The position numbers were made by a program, and so were the translations under genes. DNA of 23,241 bases, taken from assembly GCA_000433635.1 (NCBI GenBank), contig HF997952.1:15472-38712 (forward strand), written 5' to 3'. The DNA is from Ruminococcus sp. CAG:254 (GTDB taxonomy: Bacteria; Bacillota; Clostridia; Oscillospirales; Ruminococcaceae). Every line of letters starts with the position of its first letter. Within the stretch, counting starts at the first letter, position 1. This document shows, in pieces, positions 1-7,148 of the stretch. The notes under the pieces were generated by a model, which saw only the letters and a program-made list of their open reading frames with translations, was not told where the DNA came from and made no database searches.

Positions 1-396
1 ATGGCGGAGTGCAACGGCGGCAGCCTGTTCCGATATTCTGAGGTTTTCAAAGCCTCTCTGCATAACATTCGACTCTATGACATACATTTCGGCTTCGTCC
101 TCGGTGAGCCCTGCCTTGATGATCGACGGAACAGTCGACAGTCCTGCAAGTTTAGAAGCATTCCAGCGGTTGTGACCGATAAGAATTTCGTATCCGTCTC
201 CGTCCGGCTGAACGATGATCGGTGATAGCACACCATTTTCCTTGATGCTGGCTACCATATCTTCAAGTCTCTCGCCGGAGTACAGCTCAAACTTGTGATT
301 GTGATATGGGTGGAGTTTGTCGCAAGGAATCTGCTGAACAGCGGTCTGCTGCGGTGTGGAGAGCATAGCACTCAGGTCAAACTGCGGTGTATTCAT
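1..396 (-). CDS. ParB/Srx-fold nuclease-like protein, N-terminal part (runs off left edge)
   Basis: The minus-strand frame opens at ATG 396 and stays open to position 1, giving 132 residues with no stop. After a short N-terminus it reads like a ParB N-terminal domain: a segment near residues 23-60 (IPCDKLHPYHNHKFELYSG, then LEDMVASIKENGVLSPIIV) and the nucleotide-binding box near residue 74 (IGHNRWNASKLAG, the counterpart of GERRxRA), followed by an ESN-containing stretch near residue 108 (VIESNVMQRGFENL). The start overlaps the stop of the upstream gene as ATGA, which implies translational coupling in a leftward ssb-parA-parB operon. In such elements the protein is expected to act with ParA in maintenance or regulation. 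The DNA-binding C-terminal half is not in the window. Confidence 0.85.
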   Translation of the reverse strand, partial: MNTPQFDLSAMLSTPQQTAVQQIPCDKLHPYHNHKFELYSGERLEDMVASIKENGVLSPIIVQPDGDGYEILIGHNRWNASKLAGLSTVPSIIKAGLTEDEAEMYVIESNVMQRGFENLRISEQAAAVALRH

Positions 397-737
397 CGTT
401 TCATCTTCCTTTCCATGTCCGCAAGCTGTTTGCGAAGCTCACGGTTGTCAATATCAAGCTCCATGATGCGCTTTTTCAGCATTTTTATCGACACATCTGC
501 ACGGACGATCACATCCGCAAACCGCAGGAGCGTGTATCTGTATCTGCGCTGATTGTAATTGAAGATGTAGCATAGCTTCCCTGAGAACCTGTCACGGCTC
601 TCGGAAAGGCTTGCGATCACTTCCTTAGAAGTCTCGGAAATGACTATGCTGTGGTCGGAGCTGAAATACTCATTCAGCTCACCCTCGCCGTGGGGAGTGA
701 AAAGCCACGGCATTTTATCGGTATCAAAGGGCTTCAT
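393..737 (-). CDS. Hypothetical protein with C-terminal coiled coil, between parA and parB
   Basis: The 114-residue product was not recognised. It starts at ATG 737 and overlaps the preceding 76-residue gene by 4 bases. The N-terminal half is mixed charged and aromatic (MPWLFTPHGEGELNEYFSS near residue 9). The C-terminal 35 residues are a strongly charged heptad-like helix (MLKKRIMELDIDNRELRKQL), probably a coiled coil for oligomerization. Both ends overlap neighbouring genes by 4 bases, so it is firmly part of the parA-parB operon. Its function is unknown. An accessory role in partition or element control is inferred from position only. Confidence 0.75.
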   Translation of the reverse strand: MKPFDTDKMPWLFTPHGEGELNEYFSSDHSIVISETSKEVIASLSESRDRFSGKLCYIFNYNQRRYRYTLLRFADVIVRADVSIKMLKKRIMELDIDNRELRKQLADMERKMKR

Positions 738-964
738 GACTCATCCTCCTCGTCATCATCTTCATCGGTGCAGTAGTCAAGCCCGTTCTGAAGCTGAATG
801 TAGATGCCGGAGTAGCGGTCATGCTCTGCGCCGTCACTGTTCATCATCGCTTCAAGGAAATAAGCCTGAGCTTCTTCACGGTCGTTCCACACCTTAACTT
901 CGCCGTAGCATTTGGTAGTGACCTTGCGGTTGGGGTTCATTGCGAGTTCTGACATACTTAACAT
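734..964 (-). CDS. Small acidic-tailed hypothetical protein in the parAB operon
   Basis: The 76-residue product starts at ATG 964, with AGGAGG ending 10 bases upstream. A second in-frame ATG three codons on is too far from that site. The body (VTTKCYGEVKVWNDREEAQ) is a compact alpha/beta-looking domain. The tail is almost all Asp and Glu (DEDDDEEDES), like the acidic tails of proteins that mimic or compete with DNA or bind SSB partners. It overlaps the parA stop by 7 bases. The family was not recognised. Position implies a role in element maintenance or regulation. Confidence 0.75.
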   Translation of the reverse strand: MLSMSELAMNPNRKVTTKCYGEVKVWNDREEAQAYFLEAMMNSDGAEHDRYSGIYIQLQNGLDYCTDEDDDEEDES

Positions 965-1737
965 CTTGAAAGCACCTCCTGAGCTAATTCATCATATTCC
1001 TGACCTAACTTGTGACCTGTGAGACAAAGCGGTGTGCCGTTCTCGGAGCTTTTCGCCGCTTCAATGGACTTGCTGATGCTTGTCCTGAACAGCATTTCGC
1101 CGTACTTTTCATTGAGGGTTTCTATCGCCGTTCTGCTGACCTTTGTGCGGTCAACCATAGTCGGCAGCACTCCGATGAGGTTCAGCTTCGGGTTGGTATT
1201 TGCCTTGACAAGCTGTGTGAGAGCTTCAAGGGACTGCAAACCGTCCATACTGAACTTCTGCGTCTGCACGGGTATCAGCACTCTGTCCGCAGCGGTAAGG
1301 GCATTGATAAGGAGCGTTCCGAGGGACGGCAGGCAGTCGATCAGCACGAAGTCATACGCTCCGATCACATCTTCCGTGAGTATCCTGCGGAGAATATGCT
1401 CCTTTGAGATCATCGTGACCATGATCGTTTCCGCATTGGCGAGGTTGATGTCGGCGGGAAGGTAGTCCACTCCTGCGGTTTCGCTGTGACGGATCGCTCT
1501 CTGAGCTGTCTCGGCGGTCACGGGATTTCCTGTGTAGAATGACATGATAAGCTGTGTCATGGTCGGGTTGCCGTCCGGCTCGTATTTCAGGTATTCGGAG
1601 AGGTTCGCCTGCGGATCGAAGTCGATGAGAAGCACCTTCTTGTCATGGTTCAGAGCAAGGCAAGCTCCGAGATTATAGGCTGTGGTGGATTTGCCCACAC
1701 CGCCTTTCTGATTACTGATTGCGATCGTGATGCCCAT
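958..1737 (-). CDS. parA: ParA-family partition ATPase
   Basis: The 259-residue protein has the deviant Walker A motif KGGVGKST at residues 11-18, the switch I segment DFDPQANLSEYL near 39-50, and the Walker B-like VLIDCLPSLG near 130-140. ParA/MinD ATPases of this length segregate plasmids and ICEs by forming ATP-dependent dimers on nucleoid DNA, driven by ParB. The start has a good site (AAGGAGG about 10 bases upstream) and lies 27 bases after the ssb stop. It is transcribed leftward with ssb, two small genes and parB. There is no long N-terminal HTH extension, so it belongs to the short, non-autoregulatory ParA type. Confidence 0.93.
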   Translation of the reverse strand: MGITIAISNQKGGVGKSTTAYNLGACLALNHDKKVLLIDFDPQANLSEYLKYEPDGNPTMTQLIMSFYTGNPVTAETAQRAIRHSETAGVDYLPADINLANAETIMVTMISKEHILRRILTEDVIGAYDFVLIDCLPSLGTLLINALTAADRVLIPVQTQKFSMDGLQSLEALTQLVKANTNPKLNLIGVLPTMVDRTKVSRTAIETLNEKYGEMLFRTSISKSIEAAKSSENGTPLCLTGHKLGQEYDELAQEVLSRC

Positions 1738-1764
1738 TTTCTTTATCCTCCTTGTGATTATACT

Positions 1765-2154
1765 TTAGAACAGCGGATCGTCCTCTGTTTTTGCGTAGGG
1801 ATTATCGTAGCCGTTGTCAGTCGGTGCGGTGTTCTCACGCTTCTTACCGCCGTTGAAGTGGATCTCCTCGACCTTGACCTCGATAGCCGAACGCTTCTGA
1901 CCGTCCTTTTCATAGCGTTTGTTGTGGACTGAGCCGACGAGTGTCACCATATCGCCCTTGCCGAACCAATCGACGATCACATCGGCGTTGCGGTTCCAGG
2001 CGGTGCAGGGGAAGAAGTCTGTCTCGGCAGTCTCCTCACCCTTACGCTTCGGACGTTCGCAAGCGATAGTGAACTCGCAGAGGCGGTTCTCACCAATAGT
2101 CTTGATTTCGGGATCGGCAGTCATTCTGCCTGAGACTAAGAATTTGTTTAACAT
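1765..2154 (-). CDS. ssb: Single-stranded DNA-binding protein
   Basis: The 129-residue protein has a complete OB fold: MLNKFLVSGRMTADPEI at the start, FTIACERPKRKGEE, TDFFPCTAWNRNADVIVDWFGKGD and VTLVGSVHNKRYEKDGQKRS. It ends in an acidic tail, EDDPLF, a variant of the canonical DDDIPF tip that recruits replication and repair proteins. The linker is short. The ribosome site AAAGGAAGG lies 9 bases before ATG 2154. It is the first gene of the leftward operon and has its own consensus promoter. Element-borne SSBs protect the transferred strand after conjugation. Confidence 0.95.
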   Translation of the reverse strand: MLNKFLVSGRMTADPEIKTIGENRLCEFTIACERPKRKGEETAETDFFPCTAWNRNADVIVDWFGKGDMVTLVGSVHNKRYEKDGQKRSAIEVKVEEIHFNGGKKRENTAPTDNGYDNPYAKTEDDPLF

Positions 2155-2208
2155 AGGTATTTACCTTCCTTTCGTGGTTTCGGGTTTCTGTGTTCCTGTT
2201 GTGCTTTC

Positions 2209-2237
2209 ATTATACTATTCAATATCCCTATTGTCAA
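2209..2237 (-). promoter_or_regulatory. Sigma-A promoter of the ssb-parA-parB operon
   Basis: On the minus strand TTGACA (2237-2232) and TATAAT (2214-2209) are both perfect and are separated by exactly 17 bases. This gives a start point about 45 bases before ssb. Confidence 0.9.
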
Positions 2238-2332
2238 GTATAATTTTGAGAAGTTTTTGAATTTCGGCAATGCGCAGCAAATTATCTGATTTCCCCAGTG
2301 CAGCGTCACTATATTTTCAATTATACTTGACA
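2232..2332. repeat. 14-bp inverted repeat covering the -35 boxes of two divergent promoters
   Basis: TGTCAAGTATAATT at 2232-2245 is repeated in inverse orientation as AATTATACTTGACA at 2319-2332. Each copy contains the -35 hexamer of one divergent promoter and the eight bases upstream of it. The match runs beyond promoter consensus, so a shared operator for a regulator of both operons is plausible. The neighbouring RHH protein is a natural candidate, but this is inference. Confidence 0.6.
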
Positions 2333-2355
2333 TATCCCCATTAATGTGATAGAAT
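2327..2355 (+). promoter_or_regulatory. Sigma-A promoter for the zinc-ribbon/RHH and DUF6572 genes
   Basis: TTGACA (2327-2332) and TAGAAT (2350-2355) are separated by 17 bases. The first start codon is 30 bases downstream of the -10 box. Confidence 0.85.
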
Positions 2356-2385
2356 AGCTGTAATAACCGATCAAGGGGTGATCTG

Positions 2386-2814
2386 ATGTATAAGCACACT
2401 TGCCAGATCTGCGGAATGGAGTTTGAATCGCCGTCCGCCAGAGCGAAATACTGCATCTACTGCCGTGACAAGGCTCAGGTCATGCGGAATAAGGCATATA
2501 AGGAGAAGAAGCAAGCCGGAGAAGCTGTTGCGATCGGCAGCGAACAGATATGCTCTATCTGCGAAAAGCCTTATAAGGTGACGGCAGGCTCTCAAAAGTA
2601 TTGTAAGGAGTGCCAGCAGAAGCAGGCTCGTTCCAAGAAGATTTCCTCAAACGCACAGTATGCCAAAGCGAATTACAAAACGCTGAAGCTGTATGTGTCC
2701 GCCGAGGAGCGTGATGCGATCAAGGCTTATGCGGAAACGCTCGGTATGAGCGTGAATAAGCTGTTGCTCACGGCGTTGGAGGAATATCAAAAAGCTCACA
2801 AGCAGGAGGGATAA
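2386..2814 (+). CDS. Double zinc-ribbon plus ribbon-helix-helix DNA-binding protein
   Basis: The 142-residue protein has two Cys4 zinc-binding modules, CQIC...YCIYC (residues 6-26) and CSIC...YCKEC (residues 56-78). A basic linker (QKQARSKKISS) and a C-terminal ribbon-helix-helix domain follow: beta strand KTLKLYVSAEE, then helices DAIKAYAETLGM and SVNKLLLTALEEYQK. RHH domains dimerize and bind DNA through the paired strand, so this is probably a small transcriptional regulator. GGGG lies 7 bases before ATG 2386. It is divergent from ssb and followed after 2 bases by the DUF6572-like gene. It may repress both divergent promoters. The two ribbons fused to RHH is an uncommon layout. Confidence 0.85.
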   Translation: MYKHTCQICGMEFESPSARAKYCIYCRDKAQVMRNKAYKEKKQAGEAVAIGSEQICSICEKPYKVTAGSQKYCKECQQKQARSKKISSNAQYAKANYKTLKLYVSAEERDAIKAYAETLGMSVNKLLLTALEEYQKAHKQEG

Positions 2815-2816
2815 TA

Positions 2817-3140
2817 ATGGCTATTGATAATGCTGAGGTCATTGATGCTACTGCCTATGAAGGTAAGAAGCTGATACTTCAACTTTATGACCATTTGGAA
2901 TTTGATGATGAGATAATCAAGGAGCATATGTTTATGCTTCAGGACAAGCTGAACACTTATATATGGTTTATAGACAGTAAGCAGTACGAAGAAACTTATC
3001 CTAATGCAAGTCTGTCTGTTTACGAAATACAGATCAAATTCAAATACCAGCCGTCTGACTTCTGCATTGAATACCTGAATCATGTAAATAATAAGCTCGG
3101 TTCTATGAACATCACAGTAATGTTTGAAGTTACAGACTAA
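2817..3140 (+). CDS. DUF6572-like small protein
   Basis: The 107-residue protein resembles what I recall of the DUF6572 family: an N-terminal NAEVIDATAYEGKKLILQLYDHLEF segment, LQDKLNTYIWFIDSKQYEETYPNA in the middle, and a C-terminal strand-rich IKFKYQPSDFCIEYL. No catalytic motif is visible. It begins 2 bases after the RHH gene stop, with AGGAGG just upstream inside that gene, so the two are co-transcribed. The molecular function of the family is not known to me. The assignment rests on remembered pattern similarity, not a search. Confidence 0.7.
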   Translation: MAIDNAEVIDATAYEGKKLILQLYDHLEFDDEIIKEHMFMLQDKLNTYIWFIDSKQYEETYPNASLSVYEIQIKFKYQPSDFCIEYLNHVNNKLGSMNITVMFEVTD

Positions 3141-3143
3141 ATG

Positions 3144-4544
3144 TCACTCCAAATCCCCGTTCTTCTTACGCTTGCAGTCTTGCTGCTGTTCGTTGCGTTC
3201 CTGACGGAGAAACTCCTCAATGGTACGCTGTGCGTCGGCAAGGTCACGCGCCCGCTTGTCCGCTTCACGAAACTGCTGATCCTTCAATGAACGCTCTTGT
3301 ATAAGGGCGTTTATTTTTTTGTCCAGGCTCTCCACGGTCGGGATATGACCGGAGGGATAAAGCTCCAATACCTTAGTGCGGATTTGCCCGTACTCGGTAA
3401 GCTCTGCACTGTGTTCACGGCGGTACTTCTTCGCAGCACTTCCGCTGAGAGTTTTCAACTCCTCGCCGTATACTTTCAGCTTGCGGTATTTCCGCAGGAC
3501 TTTCAGCTTCACCTGCAAGTCCTCAATCTCAGTTTTCATGGTGTTCAGCTCGGAGAGAAGTCCTCGGCTGTGAGCGTATTCCGATATTGCCGCCTGCCGT
3601 ATCTGATCAGGCGGGGCACCGTACTCGGCTATCACATTCTTTGCGATACTGGCGAGCTTCATATTGCCACGGTCGATAGCGTCCTGAACGAACTTGTTCG
3701 GTGGCTTCTTTGTGATAACTCTGACCTTTGTCCTCGGCGTGTAGATCATAACTCCGTGATACTGAGCGATGCGGTCTTTGATCTGCCGTGTTTCATAGTA
3801 CCAGCCGAGTGTTCGGGCACGAGTCATCTTGGCTCTCGGATTGCGTTCTTTCTGCTCCGAAAGCATAAATTTCAGGTCGATCTTGTGGTCTGGATTGTAC
3901 TCAACAAGCACACCATACTCGGCGCACTTCCTGATAAAATCATCGAAGTCCTCGCTTGCTTTCACAACCTGATCTATCGTGTATTTCAGCTTGGCTTTCC
4001 ACGATAGCCCTTGACGGTTCATATCCCACTCCCAATGGCTCTTGCCCTTCGTTCTTTCGGGGTGTTCGATAACATCCAGATGATGCCGTTTGCATACTTC
4101 GTCCGACAGGTCAATAAGCTTCTTCCACGCACGTTCCTTGACCTTGCCCTGATTCATATTGGTCTCGAAAGTTCTGCCGTTTTTTCGGTTCACATTATTG
4201 AAGATAACGTGCAGATGTGTATGGTCGGTATCGGTATGGATTGCGAGAAAGTATTGGTATTCGCCCTTGAGGAATTTTTCGCAAAGTTCCTTGCCTACTT
4301 CCAAAGCTCTTTCAGGCGTGATCTCACCAGGCTTAAAGCTCTGAATAAAGTGCTGAGAGAGGACAGTATTCAAGCCCGTTCCTCCTGCACGGACTGCTTC
4401 AAAATCTCTGCTTGCCTGTGCAGGATCAGAGCTGCACCCGTATGTGAAGATCAGTCTGCCGCCGTCTGTTTTTTCAGGGTTGGCGATATAGGCTAACGCT
4501 TTAACCTCAGTAGTTTTGATTGCAAAGAGTTTAGTAATTGCCAA
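3144..4544 (-). CDS. MOBP-type relaxase (MobA/VirD2 family)
   Basis: The 466-residue protein nicks oriT and stays covalently bound to the transferred strand. The N-terminus MAITKLFAIK...ALAYIANPEKT carries the likely nucleophile Tyr19. The conserved segment HFIQSFKPGEITPE is at residues 65-78. The metal-binding motif HTDTDHTHLHVIF at 103-115 supplies His108, His110 and His112. The C-terminal third is a long charged, helical region (LKVLRKYRKLKVYGEELKTL onward), probably coiled coil. The start is a TTG codon at 4544, with AGGA 6 bases upstream, and lies inside the 3' end of mobC (52-base overlap), so the two are coupled. No primase or helicase domain is seen. Confidence 0.93.
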   Translation of the reverse strand: MAITKLFAIKTTEVKALAYIANPEKTDGGRLIFTYGCSSDPAQASRDFEAVRAGGTGLNTVLSQHFIQSFKPGEITPERALEVGKELCEKFLKGEYQYFLAIHTDTDHTHLHVIFNNVNRKNGRTFETNMNQGKVKERAWKKLIDLSDEVCKRHHLDVIEHPERTKGKSHWEWDMNRQGLSWKAKLKYTIDQVVKASEDFDDFIRKCAEYGVLVEYNPDHKIDLKFMLSEQKERNPRAKMTRARTLGWYYETRQIKDRIAQYHGVMIYTPRTKVRVITKKPPNKFVQDAIDRGNMKLASIAKNVIAEYGAPPDQIRQAAISEYAHSRGLLSELNTMKTEIEDLQVKLKVLRKYRKLKVYGEELKTLSGSAAKKYRREHSAELTEYGQIRTKVLELYPSGHIPTVESLDKKINALIQERSLKDQQFREADKRARDLADAQRTIEEFLRQERNEQQQDCKRKKNGDLE

Positions 4545-4867
4545 ATCTTATCCTGCCCCTCCTTGATGTTCACGATGTCTTCGGTATACACTTTGTTCGT
4601 GCTGTTCGCTCTCACGGCTATCTGATTGATGTTGTTGGAAATACTTCCGACAAGCCTGTAAATCTTATCAAACTTCTCCTCATCAAAATTGACTATATAT
4701 CCCTCAAAGATCATAGCCCTGATAAACTCGCTCCGTGACCTCAGACCGCTGTTGCGAAACTTGCGCTCGATAGCTTCGTATTCTGCTTCGGTGAGGCGTA
4801 TCTGCATATACCGATTATGCGGTTCGATCTCTGCTATTTTTCTCATCTCCTTTTGTTCGGGGTTCAA
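4493..4867 (-). CDS. mobC: MobC-like relaxosome accessory protein
   Basis: The core, RYMQIRLTEAEYEAIERKF then SGLRSRSEFIRAMIFEG, is an RHH-type DNA-binding domain. A conserved MobC tail follows (VGSISNNINQIAVRANSTN, then NIKEGQDKIWQLLNSLQSKL). MobC proteins bind near oriT and help the relaxase open the nick site. The frame is open up to 4999, but the extra N-terminal residues lie in hairpin-rich DNA and have no ribosome site. I favour the TTG at 4867 (124 residues), which has AGAGGG 7 bases upstream. ATG 4846 is possible but has AAGGAG directly abutting it. It overlaps the relaxase gene by 52 bases. Confidence 0.85.
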   Translation of the reverse strand: MNPEQKEMRKIAEIEPHNRYMQIRLTEAEYEAIERKFRNSGLRSRSEFIRAMIFEGYIVNFDEEKFDKIYRLVGSISNNINQIAVRANSTNKVYTEDIVNIKEGQDKIWQLLNSLQSKLLRLKR

Positions 4868-4949
4868 GGGGTGTCCCTCTTGCAAGCATTGTATCGGAAC
4901 ATTAAATTTCTGAGAAATTGTAATGCGGAGATACCGAGCTTGCTGGGTT

Positions 4950-5060
4950 TGAATCACGCCCTCCGTGCGTGATTTCAATTTGAGCCTTTGGCTCTGCAAA
5001 GTTTCCTCTCTCCGTCAGAGAAATTGGAGCTTTGCAACTTCGGCTGCAATACCCCCTCAC
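4950..5060. other. Candidate oriT: cluster of inverted repeats upstream of mobC
   Basis: Four hairpins lie within about 110 bases just upstream of mobC-relaxase, where oriT usually sits. AATCACGC/GCGTGATT is at 4952-4974 with a 7-base loop. GAGCC/GGCTC is at 4982-4994. A nested hairpin has outer arms GCAAAG/CTTTGC (4996-5035) and an inner TCTCT/AGAGA (5007-5021). TTGCA/TGCAA surrounds TTCG at 5032-5049. The nick site itself was not identified. The remaining stretch 5061-5181 is AT-rich with nothing recognised. Confidence 0.5.
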
Positions 5061-5181
5061 TTATATACCGCCAAATTTGAGAAATCGGGAAAGAAATCCG
5101 CAAATGTTCATGAAAAGTTTACAGTTAAATTTGCTGATGATACAACATTCCGAATAATATACCGTTTTTTTTCGAACTTGA

Positions 5182-5210
5182 TTGATACTCATGCATAATT
5201 ATGGTAAAAT
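5182..5210 (+). promoter_or_regulatory. Promoter of the WYL regulator gene
   Basis: TTGATA (5182-5187) and TAAAAT (5205-5210) are separated by 17 bases. The implied transcript starts near 5217, leaving a leader of roughly 145 bases before the start codon at 5363. Confidence 0.7.
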
Positions 5211-5271
5211 AGTAATAGTAGGCTGTGTCCGGATCGCTATCTGACAGAAGAATATATTTCATTTAGGGGCG

Positions 5272-5292
5272 ATGCGTGAACGGGATAAGTAA
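5272..5292 (+). CDS. Possible leader peptide ORF (MRERDK)
   Basis: A six-codon ORF has a Shine-Dalgarno-like AGGGG two bases before its ATG. It stops just before a strong intrinsic hairpin. A second mini-ORF (MQKSLF, 5294-5314) begins 1 base after its stop and ends inside the hairpin's first arm. The arrangement resembles attenuation leaders, but ORFs this short can arise by chance. Confidence 0.3.
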   Translation: MRERDK

Positions 5293-5303
5293 AATGCAAA
5301 AAT

Positions 5304-5338
5304 CCCTGTTCTGAACTCCGTTTCAGAACAGGGTTTTC
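5304..5338 (+). terminator. Intrinsic terminator or attenuator in the WYL gene leader
   Basis: A perfect 12-bp stem CCCTGTTCTGAA/TTCAGAACAGGG (5304-5315 and 5322-5333) has a 6-base loop and is followed by TTTTCAGCTTTTT. It lies between the promoter and the coding start at 5363, so it would cut transcription of the gene unless it is overridden. Confidence 0.75.
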
Positions 5339-5362
5339 AGCTTTTTCAGGAGGGAAAATAAA

Positions 5363-6340
5363 ATGGATCATGAAAGAATTATATACATCTACGATTATCT
5401 GTCACGGTACACGGACGAGAACCACTATGTATCAATCAGCCAGATACAAGAACACCTCGCCAATGTCTGCAATCTGACCAGAGTGAAGAACGTAACGATT
5501 CGCCGTGACCTTGACAGGCTGACTGCTATGGGAAATCATATCGTAAAGCATAACCGTGAACATAACACGGCATACTATGCTTTAATTGACAAGAGTTTCT
5601 CATTCAATGAAATACGTTTCATCGTTGATTCGATCTCGATAAACAAATTCCTGACAGCATTTCAGAAGAAAACACTGATAAAGAAATTTGAGGGTATGTG
5701 TTCCGATGCAGAGATCAGGCAGCTCATCAGCCGTATCGTTCTGAATGAACGTTGTCCCTCGACACTCGATCTCTTGGAAAACTTGGATAAGATTCATAGA
5801 TTGATCGGTGAACGGCAGAAAATAGATTTTGAATACGGCAAGTATGACGAAACAACGAAACAGATAGCTTATTACTATAAGAAACGGGAAATGCTCCCTG
5901 TGAGCGTGATCTACTTCCATGAGCGATTCTATCTTAAATGCCTCAATGAGAAGGACAGGAAATGGCGTATATATAGAGTTGACCGAATGAAGAATATCCT
6001 CGGTGGCGAAGTGTCTTATGTTCGGCTGCCACCGGAGGACAATTATGAGGGGTTCGTAACGGATATGTTTGCTCCTGAATACTTCACCGTAGTCACACTG
6101 CGGGTAAAGAAGTATCTGCTCGATGAAATGAGGGAAAATTTTGGAGATTACGCTTCGATTTTTCACGATGAAGATTCTGACTATGTTCGTATCCGTGTAC
6201 GGGTAGGTATCAACCGCAAATTTTATCTGTGGCTTATGCAGTATGGTGACGGTGTGGAGCTTGTTTCGCCTGTAAAAGAACGAGCTGAGTATTTGGAAGA
6301 AGTCCGTAAAATGCTAAGAGCTTATCCTGAATTTGCTTAG
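5363..6340 (+). CDS. WYL-domain transcriptional regulator
   Basis: The 325-residue protein begins with a winged helix-turn-helix (residues 1-70, including SISQIQEHLANVCNLTRVKNVTIRRDLDRL). A linker follows, then a WYL domain around 140-230 with FYLKCLNEKDRKWRIYRVDRM, where Phe replaces the Trp of WYL, and a WCX-like C-terminal domain (FTVVTLRVKKYLLDEMRENFG). WYL proteins are ligand- or nucleic-acid-responsive regulators often found with phage defence and mobile elements. GGAGG lies about 10 bases before ATG 5363. It appears monocistronic, with a promoter, a leader hairpin and its own gap downstream. The target is unknown; autoregulation is likely. Confidence 0.9.
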   Translation: MDHERIIYIYDYLSRYTDENHYVSISQIQEHLANVCNLTRVKNVTIRRDLDRLTAMGNHIVKHNREHNTAYYALIDKSFSFNEIRFIVDSISINKFLTAFQKKTLIKKFEGMCSDAEIRQLISRIVLNERCPSTLDLLENLDKIHRLIGERQKIDFEYGKYDETTKQIAYYYKKREMLPVSVIYFHERFYLKCLNEKDRKWRIYRVDRMKNILGGEVSYVRLPPEDNYEGFVTDMFAPEYFTVVTLRVKKYLLDEMRENFGDYASIFHDEDSDYVRIRVRVGINRKFYLWLMQYGDGVELVSPVKERAEYLEEVRKMLRAYPEFA

Positions 6341-6519
6341 TAACAGCTTTTTGACGGCTCTTTCTGCAACTCACAAGCAACTCTTGTGCAATCCCATAAT
6401 TAATGATCTGACGGTAAGCTGTCATTGTTCTCGGATAAACAGGTTTTGAATAGCTTTGAGCGAATCGGAGCATAATGAAAGGCAGTCGGCAGCAATGTCG
6501 GTTGTTTTCTTTCTGCCAA

Positions 6520-6548
6520 TTGACCTTTCCGTTCCGTTGTGGTATAAT
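6520..6548 (+). promoter_or_regulatory. Promoter of the exonuclease gene
   Basis: TTGACC (6520-6525) and a perfect TATAAT (6543-6548) are separated by 17 bases. The start codon is 36 bases downstream. The rest of the 6341-6584 gap shows no convincing gene. Confidence 0.85.
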
Positions 6549-6584
6549 TAACCTATAATCTGCTTTGCTTGGGAGTGATACGAT

Positions 6585-7115
6585 ATGGCAGTCTACATAG
6601 TCTTTGACGTTGAAACGCCCAATCGTGCAAATGACCGTATGAGTGCGATAGGCATTTCTGCAATCAAGGATAATAAGATCGTGGCGAACTACTTTTCTCT
6701 TGTTGATCCCGAAACACACTTCGACTACTTCAACACTAAGCTCACCGGAATAGATGCGGATAAGGTCAAGGGCGCTCCGAATTTTGCAGAGCTATGGAAG
6801 AAGATTGAGCCTATCATGAGCAAGGGTATCCTAGTTGCACATAATGCTGTGTTCGATATGAGCGTTCTTCGTGCCTGTCTGCGTGATTACGGTATCTCTT
6901 GGAAACCGACGGCAAAATACCTTTGTACGGTCCGGATCGGCAGGCGTGTTCTGCCTGATATGAAGCATAACCTAAACGTGATGTGCGATCACTACGGTAT
7001 TGCTCTCGATCATCATCAGGCAGACAGTGATAGTCATGCCTGTGCGGAGATACTGCTGAGATATATCGAAAGCGGTATTGACGTGAGAGAATATGTGAAA
7101 GAATACAAACTATAA
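6585..7115 (+). CDS. DnaQ-like DEDDh 3'-5' exonuclease
   Basis: The 176-residue single-domain protein has all the DEDDh motifs: ExoI FDVETPN (residues 8-14), ExoII LVAHNAVFDMSVL (about 83-95) and ExoIII HHQADSDSHACAEILL (about 146-161), with the catalytic His before the last Asp. Such proteins trim single-stranded DNA or RNA, as in the PolIII epsilon subunit or oligoribonucleases. No polymerase or BRCT domain is attached, so it is a stand-alone nuclease. It has its own sigma-A promoter, and GGGAG lies 9 bases before ATG. Its presence as cargo between mobC and the integrase module suggests a role in DNA processing or interference, but this is not shown. Confidence 0.9.
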   Translation: MAVYIVFDVETPNRANDRMSAIGISAIKDNKIVANYFSLVDPETHFDYFNTKLTGIDADKVKGAPNFAELWKKIEPIMSKGILVAHNAVFDMSVLRACLRDYGISWKPTAKYLCTVRIGRRVLPDMKHNLNVMCDHYGIALDHHQADSDSHACAEILLRYIESGIDVREYVKEYKL

Positions 7116-7148
7116 ATCATCAATTATCAGAGCTGTTGCGATAAAGCA

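Noticed and set aside
1012..1465. Long plus-strand frames opposite parA
   Set aside because: They are shadows of the clear ParA reading on the other strand.
6234..6719. Long open frame on the minus strand over the gap before the exonuclease
   Set aside because: It overlaps two solid plus-strand genes, has no ribosome site, and crosses a good promoter on the other strand.
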